From Kibdelosporangium banguiense (GTDB lineage Bacteria > Actinomycetota > Actinomycetes > Mycobacteriales > Pseudonocardiaceae), in contig NZ_JAGINW010000001.1 in the NCBI RefSeq assembly GCF_017876405.1, forward strand, positions 12,599,203 to 12,663,202: a stretch of 64,000 nt of DNA, given 5' to 3'. This document shows, one piece after another, positions 8,954-22,282 of the stretch. The notes beneath the pieces are model-generated. The model was not told where the DNA came from and ran no database searches. It saw nothing but the letters and a program-made list of their open reading frames with translations. Position numbers and translations under genes: made by a program. How positions within the stretch are numbered: position 1 is the stretch's first letter; every line of letters begins with the position of its first letter.

Positions 8954-9044
8954 ACGTCACACGTGTAAGAAATGAGGCAGGCCGACCACAAGGAGCGAAC
9001 CGATCCGTACGATCCCAGACGTGCAGGAGAAGGGCGGGCTTCAA

Positions 9045-11045
9045 ATGGCGACGTTGCTCGAGCAGCGTTACCGGGTCGACGCGCCACTGGCGCGCGGCGG
9101 GATGTCGGCTGTCTACCGGGGCATGGACACCCGGCTGGAGCGGCCGGTCGCCATCAAGGTGATGGACCACCGCTTCGCCGAGGACCGGTCGTTCGTCGAC
9201 CGGTTCGAACGCGAGGCGCGGGCGGCCGCGAGTCTGCATCACCCGAACGTGATCGCTGTGCACGACCAGGGGTTCGACGGTGACCACGTGTTCCTCGTGA
9301 TGGAGCTGGTCGACGGCGGAACCTTGCGTGACCTGCTGACCGAGCGCGGCAGACTGGCTGTGCCGCTCGCGCTGTCGGTGCTGGAGCCGGTGCTGTCGGC
9401 GCTCGCTGCCGCGCACGCGGCCGGGCTGGTGCACCGGGACGTCAAACCCGAGAACGTGCTGATCGGCAAGCAGGGCATGGTCAAGGTCGGCGACTTCGGC
9501 CTGGTCAAGGCGATGGCCAGCGCAGGCAACACGAGCAACAGTGTCATCCTCGGCACGGTCGCGTACCTGTCGCCCGAACAGGTGACCACAGGTGCGACCA
9601 CCGCACGCGGTGACGTCTACTCCGCGGGCATCCTGCTGTACGAGATGCTCACCGGCACCCCGCCGTACGTCGGGGACACCCCCATATCGGTGGCCTATCG
9701 GCACGTGAACGACGACGTGCCGCCGCCCAGCCAGCTCGTGCCCGGGATTCCGCAGGCGCTGGACGAGTTGGTGCTGCGCGCGACGCGCCGGGATCCGGCC
9801 GTACGCCCCGCCGACGCCGCCGCGTTCCTGCACGAGCTGAACCAGGTCCGCACGCTGATCGGCAGCCCGGCCGTGCCCATCCCATCGCCCTCGCACGGCC
9901 AGCAGACCATGCCCAGGGCCGCCGACGTCCCCACCATCCAGACCGCTCCTGTGCAGGGGCAGCGCCAGACTGTGCCTGGCCGGCAGGGCACCAAGGCGAT
10001 GCTGCGATCCGACTTGGACGGCGTGCCGCGCCCCCTGATCCAGCGCGACCCGCCACAGACCGGGCCGCAGCAGGTGCAGCCACGCGGCCCGAAGCCAGGC
10101 CGCCCGAACACCGGTGGCCTCGGTGCCCGGCTCGGCGGTCGCAAGAAGCCGAAGTGGCTCATCATCGCCGTGGTGTTCGCCCTGGTCGCCGGCATAGGCA
10201 CGTATTTTCTGACCAGGACCGAGCCGGTGGCGATCCCGAACGTGGTCGGCAAGGACTCCGCCGCGGCCACCACCGAGATCGAGAAAGCCGGCCTGGTCGT
10301 CACCGTGGTGCAGACACGCAGCGACACCATCAACAAGAACAAGGTGATCCGGACCGATCCGCCGACCGGGACACTGATCCCCGGTTCCGGCGTGAACATC
10401 TACGTCTCCGCCGGGCCGCCGATCGTGCCACAGGTCGAGGCCGGTGCCACGATCCAGGCCGTGGAGCAGGCGCTCAAGGCACAGGATCTCAAGGCAACGC
10501 TGAACGCCGAAGAGGACGAGTTCGACAACAAGGTGGCAAAGGGCTCGGTCCTGCGTGTCTCGCCGAGCCCCGGCACGCAGCTGAAACTCGGCGACACCGT
10601 CACGATCATCCTCAGCAAGGGCGAGGCACCGCTGCAGCCGCTGCCCGACGTCTCCGGCCAGACCGAGGACGAGGCCCGTCGCCTGGTGCAGGAGGCCGGC
10701 TGGGAGGTCGAGACCGTCCGCCAGCAGTTCGCCCCGAACGTCGACGGCGGCAAAGTGATCTCCACCAGCCCAGGAGCCGGTCAGGTCGTCCAGGACAAGC
10801 GGGTCACACTGATCATTTCGAACGCCGTCGTCGTGCCGGACCTGAACAACAGGACTGTCGAAGAGGCCAGGGACATCGTGGACAAGCTCGGGCTCAGGCT
10901 CGACGTCGCGTTCGGCAACGGCAACGACAACCGAGCCCGGGTCTTCGCCCAGGCGCCGGGCGCGCGCAACCGGGTCGAGAAGGGCTCGACCGTCCGCGTC
11001 GGCGTCCGGGGCGGCGGCTTCTTCGGCAACTTCGGCGGCAACTGA
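9045..11045 (+). CDS. pknL: PASTA-domain Ser/Thr protein kinase
   Basis: A 666-residue membrane kinase. The N-terminal catalytic domain (about 1-275) has the glycine loop LARGGMSAVYRG, lysine 38 in VAIKVM, HRDVKPEN with Asp132, and DFGLVK. A Pro/Gln-rich linker leads to one transmembrane helix at about 371-391. Four PASTA repeats follow, each starting with a PxV or PDV segment, for binding muropeptides or lipid II outside the cell. Order and the adjacent Rv2175c-like gene identify it as the PknL equivalent, although mycobacterial PknL lacks PASTA repeats. ATG 9045 follows a GGAGAAGGGCGGG purine stretch; GTG 9021 is an alternative. It probably senses cell-wall status; the signal is not known. 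Confidence 0.93.
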   Translation: MATLLEQRYRVDAPLARGGMSAVYRGMDTRLERPVAIKVMDHRFAEDRSFVDRFEREARAAASLHHPNVIAVHDQGFDGDHVFLVMELVDGGTLRDLLTERGRLAVPLALSVLEPVLSALAAAHAAGLVHRDVKPENVLIGKQGMVKVGDFGLVKAMASAGNTSNSVILGTVAYLSPEQVTTGATTARGDVYSAGILLYEMLTGTPPYVGDTPISVAYRHVNDDVPPPSQLVPGIPQALDELVLRATRRDPAVRPADAAAFLHELNQVRTLIGSPAVPIPSPSHGQQTMPRAADVPTIQTAPVQGQRQTVPGRQGTKAMLRSDLDGVPRPLIQRDPPQTGPQQVQPRGPKPGRPNTGGLGARLGGRKKPKWLIIAVVFALVAGIGTYFLTRTEPVAIPNVVGKDSAAATTEIEKAGLVVTVVQTRSDTINKNKVIRTDPPTGTLIPGSGVNIYVSAGPPIVPQVEAGATIQAVEQALKAQDLKATLNAEEDEFDNKVAKGSVLRVSPSPGTQLKLGDTVTIILSKGEAPLQPLPDVSGQTEDEARRLVQEAGWEVETVRQQFAPNVDGGKVISTSPGAGQVVQDKRVTLIISNAVVVPDLNNRTVEEARDIVDKLGLRLDVAFGNGNDNRARVFAQAPGARNRVEKGSTVRVGVRGGGFFGNFGGN

Positions 11046-11078
11046 CCTTGTGAGCGGCCGGACCGGCCGCTCACAAGG
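11046..11078. terminator. Hairpin terminator between pknL and aroG
   Basis: Arms at 11046-11061 and 11063-11078 are perfectly complementary (16 bases each, starting CCTTGTGAG). The element sits between the convergent stops of pknL and aroG, so it can serve as a bidirectional terminator. No U-tract is present, which is common in high-GC actinobacteria. Confidence 0.7.
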
Positions 11079-11084
11079 GACCAG

Positions 11085-12479
11085 TCAGGAACGCAGCATC
11101 TCCGCGACGAGGAACGCCAGCTCCAGCGACTGCTGGGTGTTCAGGCGCGGGTCGCAGGCAGTCTCGTAACGGCCGGACAGGTCCGTGTCGGAGATGTCCT
11201 GCGCGCCGCCGAGGCACTCGGTGACGTCCTCACCGGTGAGCTCGACGTGGATGCCGCCGGGGTGCGTGCCGAGCCGGCGGTGCACCTCGAAGAAGCCCTG
11301 GACCTCGTCGACGATCCGGTCGAAGTGCCGGGTCTTGTAGCCGGTCGAGGACTCGTGGGTGTTGCCGTGCATCGGGTCGCACTGCCAGATCACCTTGTGC
11401 CCGGACGCCTCGACCTTCTCCACGATGCCGGGCAGCACGTCGCGCACCTTGTGGTTGCCCATCCGGCTGATCAGGGTCAACCGGCCCGGCTTGTTGTGCG
11501 GGTCGAGCCGTTCGACGTACTCCACGGCCAGTTCGGGCGACGTGCCCGGGCCGATCTTCAGGCCGATCGGGTTGGCCAGCAGCTCGGCGAACGCCAGGTG
11601 CGCGCCGTCCATCTGCCTGGTGCGCTCGCCGACCCAGAGGAAGTGCGAGGACAGGTCGTAGAGCTTGGCCTCCTCGCCGGAGGTGTCCATCCGCAGCAGC
11701 GCGCGCTCGTAGTCCAGCAGCAGCGCCTCGTGGCTGGCGAAGATCTCGGTGTGCTCCAGCGAGTGGTCGTGGACGCCACAGGCGGACATGAACCGCAGGC
11801 CACGGTCGATCTCACCGGCCAGGGCCTCGTAGCGCTCGCCCGCGGGCGAGGTCCGCACGAAGTCCTTGTTCCAGTCGTGCACCATGCCCAGGCTGGCCAT
11901 GCCCGCCCCGGTCAGGGCACGCAGCAGGTTCATCGCCGCGCCGGCGTTGGCGTACGCCCGGACCATCCGGGACGGGTCCGGCACGCGGGCCTCAGGCGTG
12001 GCGACCAGCGAGTTGATGATGTCGCCGCGGTACACAGGCAGGCCAAGCGCGTCCGTGGCGTTGGAGCGGGGCTTGGCGTACTGGCCGGCGATCCGGCCGA
12101 CCTTGACCACCGGCAGGCTCGCGCCATAGGTCAGCACCACGGCCATCTGCAGCAAGGTGCGGATGTTGCCGCGGATGTGCGGCTCGGTGTTGTCGGCGAA
12201 CGTCTCGGCGCAGTCGCCGCCCTGTAGCAGAAAAGCCTCGCCGTTGGCGACCTCGGCCAGCCGCTCCCCCAGCCGGTCCACTTCGGCGGGCACGGTGATC
12301 GGGGGCACACTCTCCAGCAGCGTGCGTACCGCGCGCACGTTGTCCGGGTCGGGCCACTCGGGCTGCTGCGCGGCGGGCTTGGCCAGCGCGTCGTCCAGGG
12401 ATTTGCGCAGGTGTGGCGGCAGCGGGGGCAGTTCGGGAAGCGTGTCGACGGGCACGTCCACGGTCCAGTTCACCCCCAT
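11085..12479 (-). CDS. aroG: 3-Deoxy-7-phosphoheptulonate (DAHP) synthase, class II
   Basis: A 464-residue type II DAHP synthase that condenses phosphoenolpyruvate and erythrose 4-phosphate in the first step of the shikimate pathway. Family blocks are clear: FLLQGGDCAETF with the metal-binding Cys, RIAGQYAKPRS, HFLWVGERTRQ, and the C-terminal IWQCDPMHGNTHES and HPGGIHVELTGEDVTECLGG. The length equals mycobacterial AroG (Rv2178c), and the gene holds the same place downstream of pknL. ATG 12479 is the natural start, with WTVDVPVDTLPELPPLP following directly. Allosteric control by aromatic amino acids, and complex formation with chorismate mutase, are known for the family and not visible here. 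Confidence 0.96.
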   Translation of the reverse strand: MGVNWTVDVPVDTLPELPPLPPHLRKSLDDALAKPAAQQPEWPDPDNVRAVRTLLESVPPITVPAEVDRLGERLAEVANGEAFLLQGGDCAETFADNTEPHIRGNIRTLLQMAVVLTYGASLPVVKVGRIAGQYAKPRSNATDALGLPVYRGDIINSLVATPEARVPDPSRMVRAYANAGAAMNLLRALTGAGMASLGMVHDWNKDFVRTSPAGERYEALAGEIDRGLRFMSACGVHDHSLEHTEIFASHEALLLDYERALLRMDTSGEEAKLYDLSSHFLWVGERTRQMDGAHLAFAELLANPIGLKIGPGTSPELAVEYVERLDPHNKPGRLTLISRMGNHKVRDVLPGIVEKVEASGHKVIWQCDPMHGNTHESSTGYKTRHFDRIVDEVQGFFEVHRRLGTHPGGIHVELTGEDVTECLGGAQDISDTDLSGRYETACDPRLNTQQSLELAFLVAEMLRS

Positions 12480-12529
12480 AGCCTAAGAGGTCGCCACACC
12501 GGATTTCGCGTCAGGCAGGATTGGCCCCC

Positions 12530-13531
12530 ATGTCCCCACTTCCAGGCAGTACACGGTTGGACAGCGAGACCGCGAACCGGTTGCTCGTCACGGCCGTGGC
12601 CAACGTCCGGCGTGACTACCCGGTCCACTGGACGAAGCTGATCCACTCACCGGCGGACCTGGTGCCCCACCGCACGCTGCACCCGGTTTTCGCGGGTTCG
12701 TACGACTGGCACTCATGCGTGCACCAGACCTGGCTGGCGGCGCGCCTGTTACGTCTGGACCCCGGCTTACCCGCCGCGGACGAAGCCCGGTCGGTGCTGA
12801 CAGAGTTGATCACCCCGGAGAACTGCTCGACCGAGGCGGCCTTCTTCTCGACCGACGCCGGCAAATACTGGGAGCGCCCCTACGGCTGGGCCTGGCTGCT
12901 GACCCTCGACGCAGAGCTTGCGGACTCCCCCTGGTCGGTCGCGCCGCTCGCGCAGGTCCTCCGCGACCGCTGGCTCACCTGGATCCGCGACGCCCGCCTC
13001 CCGATCCGCGTAGGCACCCACACCAACACCGCCTTCGCCACCAGCCTGGTCCTCGACGCAGCCCAGCGCCGCGGTGACACCGAACTCACCGAAGCCTGCA
13101 CCTCAGCCGCCCTGCGCTGGCACCTCGACGACGTCGGCTACGGCGGCTTCGAACCCGACGCCGCCGACTTCCTCTCTCCGGCCCTGGCCGAAGCCGACCT
13201 GATGCGCCGAGTCCTGGACAGCTCCGAATTCGGCCTCTGGCTCTCAGCCTTCCTGCCCGACCTGGCCGACGACCGCTGGACCACCCTGCGCGAGCCCGTC
13301 ATCGTCGACGACCCCAGCGACCCCCTCGGCTCCCACCTGGCCGGCCTGGTCCTCTCCCGCGCCTGGGCCTGGCGCTCGATCGCCGCCGCCCTCCCACCAT
13401 CACACCAATTCATCCCCCTCGCCCAGCAAGCCGCCGACGCACATTCCCGCCTCGGCTGGGACTACGTCTTCGGCTACGGCTACGCCGCCGAACACTGGCT
13501 CGGCACATTCGCCGCCTACCTGGAACTGGGA

Positions 13532-13546
<15 letters not shown>
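12530..13546 (+). CDS. DUF2891 family protein
   Basis: A 338-residue protein from ATG 12530, preceded by AGGCAGGA at a good distance. The N-terminal HPVFAGSYDWHSCVHQTW, a middle FFSTDAGKYWERPYGWAWLL and the later THTNTAFA are hallmark blocks of DUF2891, an alpha/alpha-barrel-like family of unknown activity. The spacing of conserved His, Trp and Asp residues suggests an enzyme, but no reaction has been assigned in the family to my knowledge. There is no signal peptide. It is divergent from aroG, 50 bases apart, and its last 15 bases overlap the 3' end of the opposing lipoprotein gene. Confidence 0.85.
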
Positions 13547-14700
<1,154 letters not shown>

Positions 14701-14701
<1 letters not shown>

Positions 14702-14728
14702 GCGGGAGACGATAATGCCGTTCCCGCA
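14701..14728. terminator. Small hairpin downstream of metH
   Basis: The arms tgcggga (14701-14707) and tcccgca (14722-14728) form a 7-pair stem around a 14-base loop. The hairpin lies 21 bases beyond the metH stop on the reverse strand and touches the start codon of the beta-helix lipoprotein. It is a possible weak terminator; the short stem makes the call tentative. Confidence 0.35.
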
Positions 14729-14748
14729 CGCTGTGGCCGGTTATCTGT

Positions 14749-18351
<3,603 letters not shown>

Positions 18352-18358
18352 CAGACCA

Positions 18359-18377
18359 CCTCCCATTAGCTGGGAGG
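18359..18377 (-). promoter_or_regulatory. RBS-sequestering hairpin of metH leader
   Basis: On the transcript, CCUCCCA (18371-18377 on the forward strand as tgggagg) can pair fully with UGGGAGG (18359-18365), which contains the metH ribosome site; the loop is GCUAA. The 5' arm overlaps the 3' strand of the riboswitch P1 stem. P1 formation and ribosome-site masking are therefore mutually exclusive, giving a simple ON switch on ligand binding. Confidence 0.7.
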
Positions 18378-18445
18378 CGCCCTTGGTGCACTCGCGCCAG
18401 GCCGAGCGTGGCGGACCTGTGGTCCGTTGCAGCGCCTCTCGGCCT
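18371..18445 (-). ncRNA. SAH (S-adenosylhomocysteine) riboswitch
   Basis: Reading the reverse strand, P1 pairs GAGGCGC (18432-18438) with GCGCCUC (18374-18380). P2 is CGGACC-ACA-GGUCCG (18412-18426), and the core reads GCUGCAACGG, then GCCACGCUCGGC, then CAAGGGCGCC. These are the conserved blocks of the SAH aptamer known upstream of methyl-cycle genes in actinobacteria and proteobacteria. It sits 20 bases upstream of metH. SAH riboswitches act as genetic ON switches. Confidence 0.85.
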
Positions 18446-18487
18446 GGACTACCAAGGGTAGCCGATCGGCGCCGATAGGCTTGGACG

Positions 18488-19444
18488 GTGTTCTCACTAT
18501 CTGAACCGCCGCTGTTCACCCGATTACGAACATCCCAGCGTGTGCTGATCGCCGGAGCAGGTGGCGGGTTCGATGTCTACGCCGGATTGCCACTGGCGTT
18601 CGCACTGCGCGAAGCCGGCAAAACCGTCCACCTGGCCAACCTGTCGTTCGTGAATCTGGACCAGCTGGCGATGGAGGTCTGGCTCGCGCCAGCAGTCGCC
18701 GCGATCACCCCGAACGTCGAGGTCAGAGGCACATACTTCCCGGAGCGAACGCTGTCGCGATGGCTGGAATCCGAAGCCCTCCCGTCGACGGTCTACGCCT
18801 TCCCCCGCACTGGCGTCCGTCCGCTGCGCGCCGCATACCAATCCCTCGCAGACCAATTGGACCTGGACGCGATCGTCCTCGTCGACGGCGGCACAGACAT
18901 CCTGATGCGCGGCGACGAAGTCGGCCTCGGAACACCCGAAGAAGACATGACAAGCCTGGCAGCGGTAGCCGGAATCCCTGATCTGCAACGGCTGGTCGTC
19001 TGCGTCGGCTTCGGCATCGACACCTACCACGGCGTCTGCCATTCCCACGTTCTGGAAAACCTGGCAGCCCTGCAGCGAACCGGTGCCTACCTCGGCGCCT
19101 TCTCCATCCCACCGCAAAGCCCCGAAGCCACGGCCTATCTACGCGCCGTCGACCACGCCCAGGCCGCCACCCCACGCCGCCCCAGCATCGTCAACGGCCA
19201 GATCGCCGCCTCCCTGCGCGGCGAATTCGGCAACAGCCAGTTCACCGACCGCACCGCCGGCAGCGAACTGTTCGTCAACCCCCTGATGAGCATGTACTTC
19301 ACCCTCGACCTGCCCGGCCTGGCCGCGAGCATCGGCTACCTCCCCCTGATCGAGGACACCTACTGGTTCGCCCAGATCTCCTACGCCATCGAGCAACACC
19401 GCGAACACCTCGACCGACGAACCTGGCGAGCCTTCCCCCACTAA
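18488..19444 (+). CDS. DUF1152 domain-containing protein
   Basis: A 318-residue protein from GTG 18488. The glycine-rich RVLIAGAGGGFDVYAGLPLA near the N-terminus and later IVLVDGGTDILMRGDE, VVCVGFGIDTYHGVCHSHV and ELFVNPLMSMYFTLDL are the conserved blocks of DUF1152, a family of unknown biochemical activity with a Rossmann-like N-terminus. There is no signal peptide or membrane segment. It shares the 136-base divergent region with the metH riboswitch, so both promoters must be packed there; this does not by itself imply a role in methionine metabolism. Confidence 0.8.
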   Translation: MFSLSEPPLFTRLRTSQRVLIAGAGGGFDVYAGLPLAFALREAGKTVHLANLSFVNLDQLAMEVWLAPAVAAITPNVEVRGTYFPERTLSRWLESEALPSTVYAFPRTGVRPLRAAYQSLADQLDLDAIVLVDGGTDILMRGDEVGLGTPEEDMTSLAAVAGIPDLQRLVVCVGFGIDTYHGVCHSHVLENLAALQRTGAYLGAFSIPPQSPEATAYLRAVDHAQAATPRRPSIVNGQIAASLRGEFGNSQFTDRTAGSELFVNPLMSMYFTLDLPGLAASIGYLPLIEDTYWFAQISYAIEQHREHLDRRTWRAFPH

Positions 19445-19449
19445 AAGTG

Positions 19450-19475
19450 AGGTGCGTCCCGGATGGGACGCACCT
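19450..19475. terminator. Convergent hairpin terminator
   Basis: The arms aggtgcgtccc (19450-19460) and gggacgcacct (19465-19475) form a perfect 11-pair stem with a 4-base loop. The hairpin lies 6 bases past the DUF1152 stop and just before the stop of the opposing secreted-protein gene. It is a likely bidirectional terminator. Confidence 0.75.
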
Positions 19476-19486
19476 GCAGCAGATGG

Positions 19487-20821
19487 CTATCGGGGCACCA
19501 TATTGATCCACTCGATGCCGTTCGACGCCCAGAGCTGGATGGTCGCGCCTGGATACTGGAGCTTCCACTTGCTGCCCAGCACGATCACCTCGTATCGACC
19601 GGCCTGCCGGTTACGGACATGAAACTTGCCGTTGGCATCACTGGTCTGGTGGCTGACGATCCGTTTGGTGTACGGGTCGACGAGGAGCACCACAACTCCG
19701 GCAACTGGCGTCCCGCCGTGGGTGACGTTGACATCCGCGCTGCCCATCTGGCCGGGGACCCTGGCTGAGTCCCGTGCCTCCGGGTTGCCGTCGCCGCTGC
19801 CGTCGGGGCCGAAGTCGCAGGCGACGACGACCTCACCCCAATCATGGGCCTTGGTGGGAAGAGAATCGACGACTGTGACGGTCTTGCTCTCGCCTGCCGC
19901 GACCGTGAGGCCTGGGGTATCCCAGTTGAGGAGACCCCAGGCTGGGCTGTTGTTCATGCTGTTGTCGTTGCCGACGCGGTTGCACCAGGCTTTGAGGCCG
20001 GTGATGGGGGTGCTGCCCCGGTTGGTCAGCGTGACAGTGGCCTGGACGTTCTCGCCAGGCTGGTAACTGTCCTTGGACAAGGTGATCGACGCGCTGAGCC
20101 GGTCGGTCAACGGCCGGACTGCCCGGATGACCGACTGCAGGGGTGCGCCCTCGTCGATGGCGAACCTCTCATACGGCGTGACCCAGCCGTCCGGCGCGAT
20201 CATTGACGACGAGTACTGACCGGTCGGGATCCGCGGGAACGCGAAGCCGCCATCCGGCCCCGTGGTGGTCTCGAAACTCGAGTACGGGACTCCGCCGGCC
20301 ATCCTGACCTTGGTCCCACCGAGCGGCTCACCGGGATCCACTTGGTTGTTCTCGTTGCGGTCGCCGTAGACGACACCAGTCCAGCCACCGGTTGTGGCCC
20401 GGACCTCGGAGCGCAGGTCGAATTGCGGATCGTAGACCGGCCGCACCGATGGCGAAAACACCCGTCCCTTGATCGACACATTGTCGGTGGGGTTGTACAA
20501 GTAACTCGTCACTTCGAAAGTCCGCGTGACGCCCGGCTCGATCAGCGCACCGGCGTTATGGGCCAACTCGCCCCAACTGCTCGGATAGAAGTTGCCGCCG
20601 TCGGTGACCACAACCGCCTTCACGGCCGCCACCGTGCCGATATTGCTGATCGACAGACGCAGCGTGACCAACGCGCCCGCGGAATAGGACGGCTTGTCGA
20701 AGGCCGCCTCGACCTTCAACTCTGTCTGTTCGGGTTCGGCCTGAGCGGCTGGTGCCGCCATGAGCGCCAGCGCGAGCGCGGCGATGCCCGCGCCAAACCG
20801 GCGCGATAGTGTTCGCAACAC
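19487..20821 (-). CDS. Secreted multi-domain Ig-like / SdrB-like protein
   Basis: A 444-residue exported protein. GTG 20821 follows GAAGG at 5 bases and gives a clear Sec signal ending AAPAAQA. The mature part starts with a CARDB-like domain (FDKPSYSAGALVTLRLSISN). Next is an SdrD B-like segment with GDRNENNQVDPGEPLGGTKV, which carries the calcium-loop type DxNxNxxxDxGE. A second CARDB-like module (LSKDSYQPGENVQATVTLTN) follows, then a C-terminal carboxypeptidase-regulatory-like fold (VAGVVVLLVDPYTKRIVSHQTSDANGKF, in two pieces). No catalytic domain or sorting signal is seen. It is probably an extracellular structural or adhesion protein; the ligand is unknown. Confidence 0.75.
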   Translation of the reverse strand: MLRTLSRRFGAGIAALALALMAAPAAQAEPEQTELKVEAAFDKPSYSAGALVTLRLSISNIGTVAAVKAVVVTDGGNFYPSSWGELAHNAGALIEPGVTRTFEVTSYLYNPTDNVSIKGRVFSPSVRPVYDPQFDLRSEVRATTGGWTGVVYGDRNENNQVDPGEPLGGTKVRMAGGVPYSSFETTTGPDGGFAFPRIPTGQYSSSMIAPDGWVTPYERFAIDEGAPLQSVIRAVRPLTDRLSASITLSKDSYQPGENVQATVTLTNRGSTPITGLKAWCNRVGNDNSMNNSPAWGLLNWDTPGLTVAAGESKTVTVVDSLPTKAHDWGEVVVACDFGPDGSGDGNPEARDSARVPGQMGSADVNVTHGGTPVAGVVVLLVDPYTKRIVSHQTSDANGKFHVRNRQAGRYEVIVLGSKWKLQYPGATIQLWASNGIEWINMVPR

Positions 20822-21007
20822 AGGAACCTTCTTCAAGACGTGCAGGTTCGCAGCTCCCCGACGACCCCCTTGGGCCTGAGCCGACGTCCCCCAGTTCGTG
20901 GAATCAACCTTCGAGGGTCGGCTGGACACTGTCAATGCGGCTTTCAGGGCAACCGCCCCTGGACGGTTGATCGACAGGGGGCGCGGGCGGGACCTAACGT
21001 TGCGTCT

Positions 21008-22282
21008 GTGGACCTGCATAGCGCAGTCGCGAGTGGCGACGCGGATGCGGTCCGAGCGCTGCTCGCAACCGGGGCGGCGCTGTCGTCGACCGACGAACAG
21101 GGGTGTACGCCGCTTGAGGTCGCGCGTGATCCGGACATCGCGCGCCTGTTGATCTCGGCGGGGGCGCCGGTGCGGACCCATGGGCTGACGAGCCCGTTGC
21201 ATCGGGCGGTCGAGTTCGGGTGGACTGATGTCGCGGAAATGCTGCTTGACCGGGGGGCTGATCCCAGCAGCAGGGATGAGTACGGCGATCTGCCGCAGGA
21301 TCTTCTGCCGTCGGGGCCGTCGGTGTTACGGGAGCGGATGGCCCGGCGGCTGCGGTACCACGGGCAGTCGGCGCGGCTCGGGCTGGATGACGTGACCAAT
21401 GGGACACAGCAGACAGTGGCGATCCGTCCACATCGCAGCGAGGCGCTGACCACTATGTACCGCGGGACTGTGCTGGTCCGGTGGGAACTCGAGCCGAGGA
21501 TCAAGCCGCTGGAGATCCTCCGGGCCGGCACAAGGAGCGAGTTACGCGGGCCGGAAGGGTCCGTGACGGGCTCGCTGGTGGCGTTCGCCGGGCCGAAAAC
21601 CGTGCAGTTACGGCAATGGGCCGCGATCAGGCTCGCGCACGAGTTACCGGACGCGCCGACCGGCAGCCTGGCGATGTCGCCGGACGGAACGCACCTGGCC
21701 ATCGGCGGTGACCAGCGTCTTGTCATCGTCGACCCGCAGAGCGGCGCGATCGTCGCGGGCGACCACGAGCTTGATCACGCCGACTGGGAGGGACTCGGGG
21801 ATTCCCGTGTCACACCAAGGTTCTCCCCGGACGGCCGGACGATCGCCGTGGCCAACTCGATGCGGGGAAGCTGGTGGCTGACCGTCCTGGACATCACCGG
21901 GGACGGACATTTACGGCACCGCTACGACCGGCGGGATCCGCAACCCTGGAGTTCCGAGGTCTCCGGCGCGATCAGGTTCTCACCGGACGGCGAGCTTGTC
22001 GTGATGTGGGTCCACCCCACCGCCGTGATCGCGACCCGCACGGCGACCGGCGAGGCGGCGTGGACCCACAAGCTCGAATCCGCCAGCGGATCACTCTGTT
22101 TCACCGGCGACGGACGGACTTTGGCCGTCGGCACCAGTTCCGGAGTGTCCTGGTTGGACGCCAACACCGGCAGGCCGCGTGGCCGCGAGACCACGTTCGG
22201 CGCCGTACACGATCTGGCGTACGCCGACCACTGTGGCATGCTCGCGGCCACGAGCACCGGGCTGCACCGGCTTCTCGGCTAG
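21008..22282 (+). CDS. Ankyrin-repeat plus beta-propeller protein
   Basis: A 424-residue cytoplasmic protein from GTG 21008. Residues about 1-100 contain ankyrin repeats (LHSAVASGDADAVRALLATG, then GCTPLEVARDPDIARLLIS, then SPLHRAVEFGWTDVAEMLL). From about residue 215 four WD40-like blades are seen, with the recurring cores MSPDGTHLAIGG, FSPDGRTIAVAN, FSPDGELVVMWV and FTGDGRTLAVGT. Both are protein-interaction scaffolds, and no enzymatic domain is visible. It converges with nrdB and shares 4 bases at the stop. Its partner is not apparent from the neighbours. Confidence 0.75.
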   Translation: MDLHSAVASGDADAVRALLATGAALSSTDEQGCTPLEVARDPDIARLLISAGAPVRTHGLTSPLHRAVEFGWTDVAEMLLDRGADPSSRDEYGDLPQDLLPSGPSVLRERMARRLRYHGQSARLGLDDVTNGTQQTVAIRPHRSEALTTMYRGTVLVRWELEPRIKPLEILRAGTRSELRGPEGSVTGSLVAFAGPKTVQLRQWAAIRLAHELPDAPTGSLAMSPDGTHLAIGGDQRLVIVDPQSGAIVAGDHELDHADWEGLGDSRVTPRFSPDGRTIAVANSMRGSWWLTVLDITGDGHLRHRYDRRDPQPWSSEVSGAIRFSPDGELVVMWVHPTAVIATRTATGEAAWTHKLESASGSLCFTGDGRTLAVGTSSGVSWLDANTGRPRGRETTFGAVHDLAYADHCGMLAATSTGLHRLLG

